A stretch of DNA of 64,000 nucleotides. Origin: Aquabacterium sp. CECT 9606. GTDB taxonomy: Bacteria; Pseudomonadota; Gammaproteobacteria; Burkholderiales; Burkholderiaceae_C. Under the pieces are notes generated by a model. The model was not told where the DNA came from. It searched no databases and was given only the letters and a program-made list of their open reading frames with translations. The DNA lies in assembly GCF_918741295.1 (NCBI RefSeq), contig NZ_CAKKNB010000001.1, positions 744,001 to 808,000 of the forward strand, read 5' to 3'. The number at the start of each line of letters is the position of its first letter. Position 1 is the stretch's first letter. Below are positions 62,275 to 64,000 of this stretch, piece after piece. The translations under genes and the position numbers were made by a program.

Positions 62275-64000
62275 ATGGCCTTGTTGCAAATCTCCGAACC
62301 TGGGCAGTCGCCCGACCCTCACCAGCGGCGCATCGCTGTGGGCATTGATTTGGGCACGACCCATTCGCTGGTGGCCTCCGTGCGCAGTGGGGTGGCCGAA
62401 TGCCTGCCCGATGAGCAAGGCCGCGTCATCCTGCCTTCGGCCGTGCGCTACCTGCTCGACACGCAAGGCAAGACGCGCCGCGCGATCGGCTTCGATGCCC
62501 TGGCCCAGCAGGCTGAAGATCCACAAAACACCATCGTGTCGGTCAAGCGGTTCATGGGCCGCCAGTTGGCCGACCTGGCCGATGCCAAGAGCCTGCCGTA
62601 CCAGTTTGAAGACCAGCCCGGCATGGTGGGCGTGGTCACCGTGGCGGGCGTCAAGTCGCCCGTCGAGGTGTCGGCCGAGATCCTGGCCACCTTGCGCCAG
62701 CGCGCTGAAGACACCTTCAACGATGACCTGTTCGGTGCCGTCATCACGGTGCCCGCCTACTTCGACGACGCCCAACGCCAGGCCACCAAGGACGCGGCGC
62801 AGATGGCCGGCTTGAACGTGTTGCGCCTGTTGAACGAGCCCACGGCGGCCGCCATCGCCTATGGCCTGGACAATCGCTCTGAAGGCCTCTACGCCATCTA
62901 CGACCTGGGCGGCGGCACCTTTGACATCTCGCTGCTGCAACTCAGCCGCGGCGTGTTCGAGGTCGTGGCCACTGGCGGCGATTCGGCCCTGGGCGGCGAC
63001 GACATCGACCATGCCTTGGCCGAAGCCGCCCTGATGGACGCAAAAATGGAGGCCATCACGCCGCAAGACAAGCGCGCCGTGCTGGTGGCTGCGCGCGCGG
63101 TCAAGGAGAAGCTGTCCACCGATGGCCATGCGCACCTGTCGTGCAAGTTGTCGGGCGGCATGCTGTCGGTCAGCATCACCCGTGAGCGCCTGCAAGAGCT
63201 GTCCAAGCCATTGATTGACCGCACCTTGGTCGCAGTCAAACGTGTGCTGCGCGATGCCAAGGTCAAGCCTGATGTAGTCAAGGGCGTGGTCATGGTGGGC
63301 GGTTCCACGCGCATGCCCGCGGTGCGCGATGCGGTGGGCGCATTTTTTGGCCAACCCCCTCTGACCGACCTGAACCCTGACGAAGTGGTGGCCCTGGGCG
63401 CCGGCATCCAGGCCAATCAACTGGCCGGCAACAACGACAAGGGCGACCACCTCTTGCTGGATGTGCTGCCCCTGTCGCTGGGCCTGGAAACCATGGGTGG
63501 TCTGGTCGAGCGCATCATTCCGCGCAACACGCCCATCCCTTGCGCCCTGGCACAAGACTTCACCACCTTCAAAGACGGGCAAACAGCCCTGGCCGTGCAC
63601 GTGCTGCAAGGCGAGCGCGAGCAGGTCGAGCATTGCCGCTCTCTGGCGCGCTTTGAGCTGCGGGGCATCCCACCCATGGCCGCTGGCGCTGCGCGCATCC
63701 GCGTGACCTTCCAGGTGGATGCCGATGGTTTGCTCAGCGTCACCGCGCGTGAGCAGCATTCAGGCGTCGAGGCCTCGGTGGTCGTCAAGCCCAGCTATGG
63801 CTTGAGCGACGACCAGGTGGCCAGCATGCTGCGTGAAGGTTTCACCACGGCCGAGGCCGACATGAAGGACCGCTCGCTGCGCGAAGCGCGCGTCGAGGCC
63901 GAGCGCATGCTCGAAGCCACCCGCACCGCCTTGGCGGCCGATGGCGACCTGCTCAACGCCGAGCAACGCGCCGAGATCGATGCCCTCATGGGCAAGGTCG
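62275..64000 (+). CDS. hscA: Hsp70-type chaperone HscA (3' end outside window)
   Basis: Specialised Hsp70 for iron-sulfur biogenesis that acts on the IscU LPPVK motif. The visible 575 residues contain the ATPase motifs [27 protein letters not shown] and [16 protein letters not shown], and the substrate domain start [13 protein letters not shown]; the normal length is about 620, so about 45 residues are missing. Start [14 protein letters not shown] precedes GIDLGTT by 24 residues, typical for HscA. It is 11 bases from hscB. Confidence 0.95.
   Translation, partial: MALLQISEPGQSPDPHQRRIAVGIDLGTTHSLVASVRSGVAECLPDEQGRVILPSAVRYLLDTQGKTRRAIGFDALAQQAEDPQNTIVSVKRFMGRQLADLADAKSLPYQFEDQPGMVGVVTVAGVKSPVEVSAEILATLRQRAEDTFNDDLFGAVITVPAYFDDAQRQATKDAAQMAGLNVLRLLNEPTAAAIAYGLDNRSEGLYAIYDLGGGTFDISLLQLSRGVFEVVATGGDSALGGDDIDHALAEAALMDAKMEAITPQDKRAVLVAARAVKEKLSTDGHAHLSCKLSGGMLSVSITRERLQELSKPLIDRTLVAVKRVLRDAKVKPDVVKGVVMVGGSTRMPAVRDAVGAFFGQPPLTDLNPDEVVALGAGIQANQLAGNNDKGDHLLLDVLPLSLGLETMGGLVERIIPRNTPIPCALAQDFTTFKDGQTALAVHVLQGEREQVEHCRSLARFELRGIPPMAAGAARIRVTFQVDADGLLSVTAREQHSGVEASVVVKPSYGLSDDQVASMLREGFTTAEADMKDRSLREARVEAERMLEATRTALAADGDLLNAEQRAEIDALMGKV

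Noticed and set aside
62116-63759. 547-codon open frame on the minus strand
   Set aside because: Antisense to hscB and hscA; hscA motifs are intact on the plus strand.
1-64000. tRNA genes, rRNA, CRISPR arrays, insertion sequences or prophage
   Set aside because: No regularly spaced repeats, transposase or phage genes, tRNA cloverleaf or rRNA segments were recognised on reading through both strands; a tRNA scan was not possible.

Overview
The window is compact, high-GC chromosomal DNA of a beta-proteobacterium, most likely order Burkholderiales. Supporting signs are an RpoH with the family-specific QRKLFFNLR box, an iscRSUA-hscBA cluster, an intracellular polyhydroxyalkanoate (PHA) depolymerase, a LIV-type ABC operon, a PEP-CTERM protein and a glutathione-dependent formaldehyde pathway. 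The genus is not determined. Coding density is about 95 percent, many genes are coupled by ATGA overlaps, and several convergent pairs overlap at their 3' ends. I saw no rRNA, tRNA, CRISPR array, prophage or insertion sequence.

Layout. 1-2.5 kb: the end of pgi, a YihX-like phosphatase, and rpoH behind a perfect CIRCE operator. 2.5-4.2 kb: an AT-richer gap and a secreted two-repeat protein of unknown function. 4.4-9.6 kb: YkgJ-type protein, an SOS-type radical SAM gene, ppk2, a tRNA-dihydrouridine synthase and a cytochrome P450. 9.6-18 kb: chalcone-isomerase-like protein, HDOD protein, acetyltransferase, RIO kinase, orphan ParA, membrane glutaredoxin, YgiQ and DbpA. 18-21.7 kb: a 1,219-residue membrane patatin. 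21.7-23.7 kb: fghA and frmA. 23.8-28.5 kb: VF530 protein, a heterodimeric ABC exporter and an acyltransferase. 28.5-34.8 kb: a hypothetical protein, class II aldolase, malonyl-CoA synthetase-like enzyme, DUF302 protein, a 0.5-kb gene-free block of nested inverted repeats, an acyl-CoA synthetase and an S4 protein. 34.8-41.3 kb: aldehyde dehydrogenase, livHMGF and an iron-sulfur flavin reductase. 41.3-49.2 kb: SDR protein, PEP-CTERM GDSL esterase, nth, a nei-like gene, the lemA/TPM operon, an alkene reductase and an RnfB-like ferredoxin. 49.2-58.8 kb: phaZ, a copper-radical oxidase, an aromatic aminotransferase, uvrB, two tandem diguanylate cyclases and a low-molecular-weight phosphatase. 58.8-64 kb: iscR-S-U-A-hscB-hscA, with hscA cut by the window end.

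Most of this is core metabolism, repair and iron-sulfur assembly. The notable content is regulatory or architectural. CIRCE sits before rpoH. A LexA box lies over a promoter that implies a leaderless radical SAM mRNA. A TGC-rich operator-like sequence is shared by phaZ and an orphan parA, which suggests a link between PHA state and a partition ATPase. The 32.2-32.7 kb block folds on paper into nested stems, some preserved by G-U pairs.
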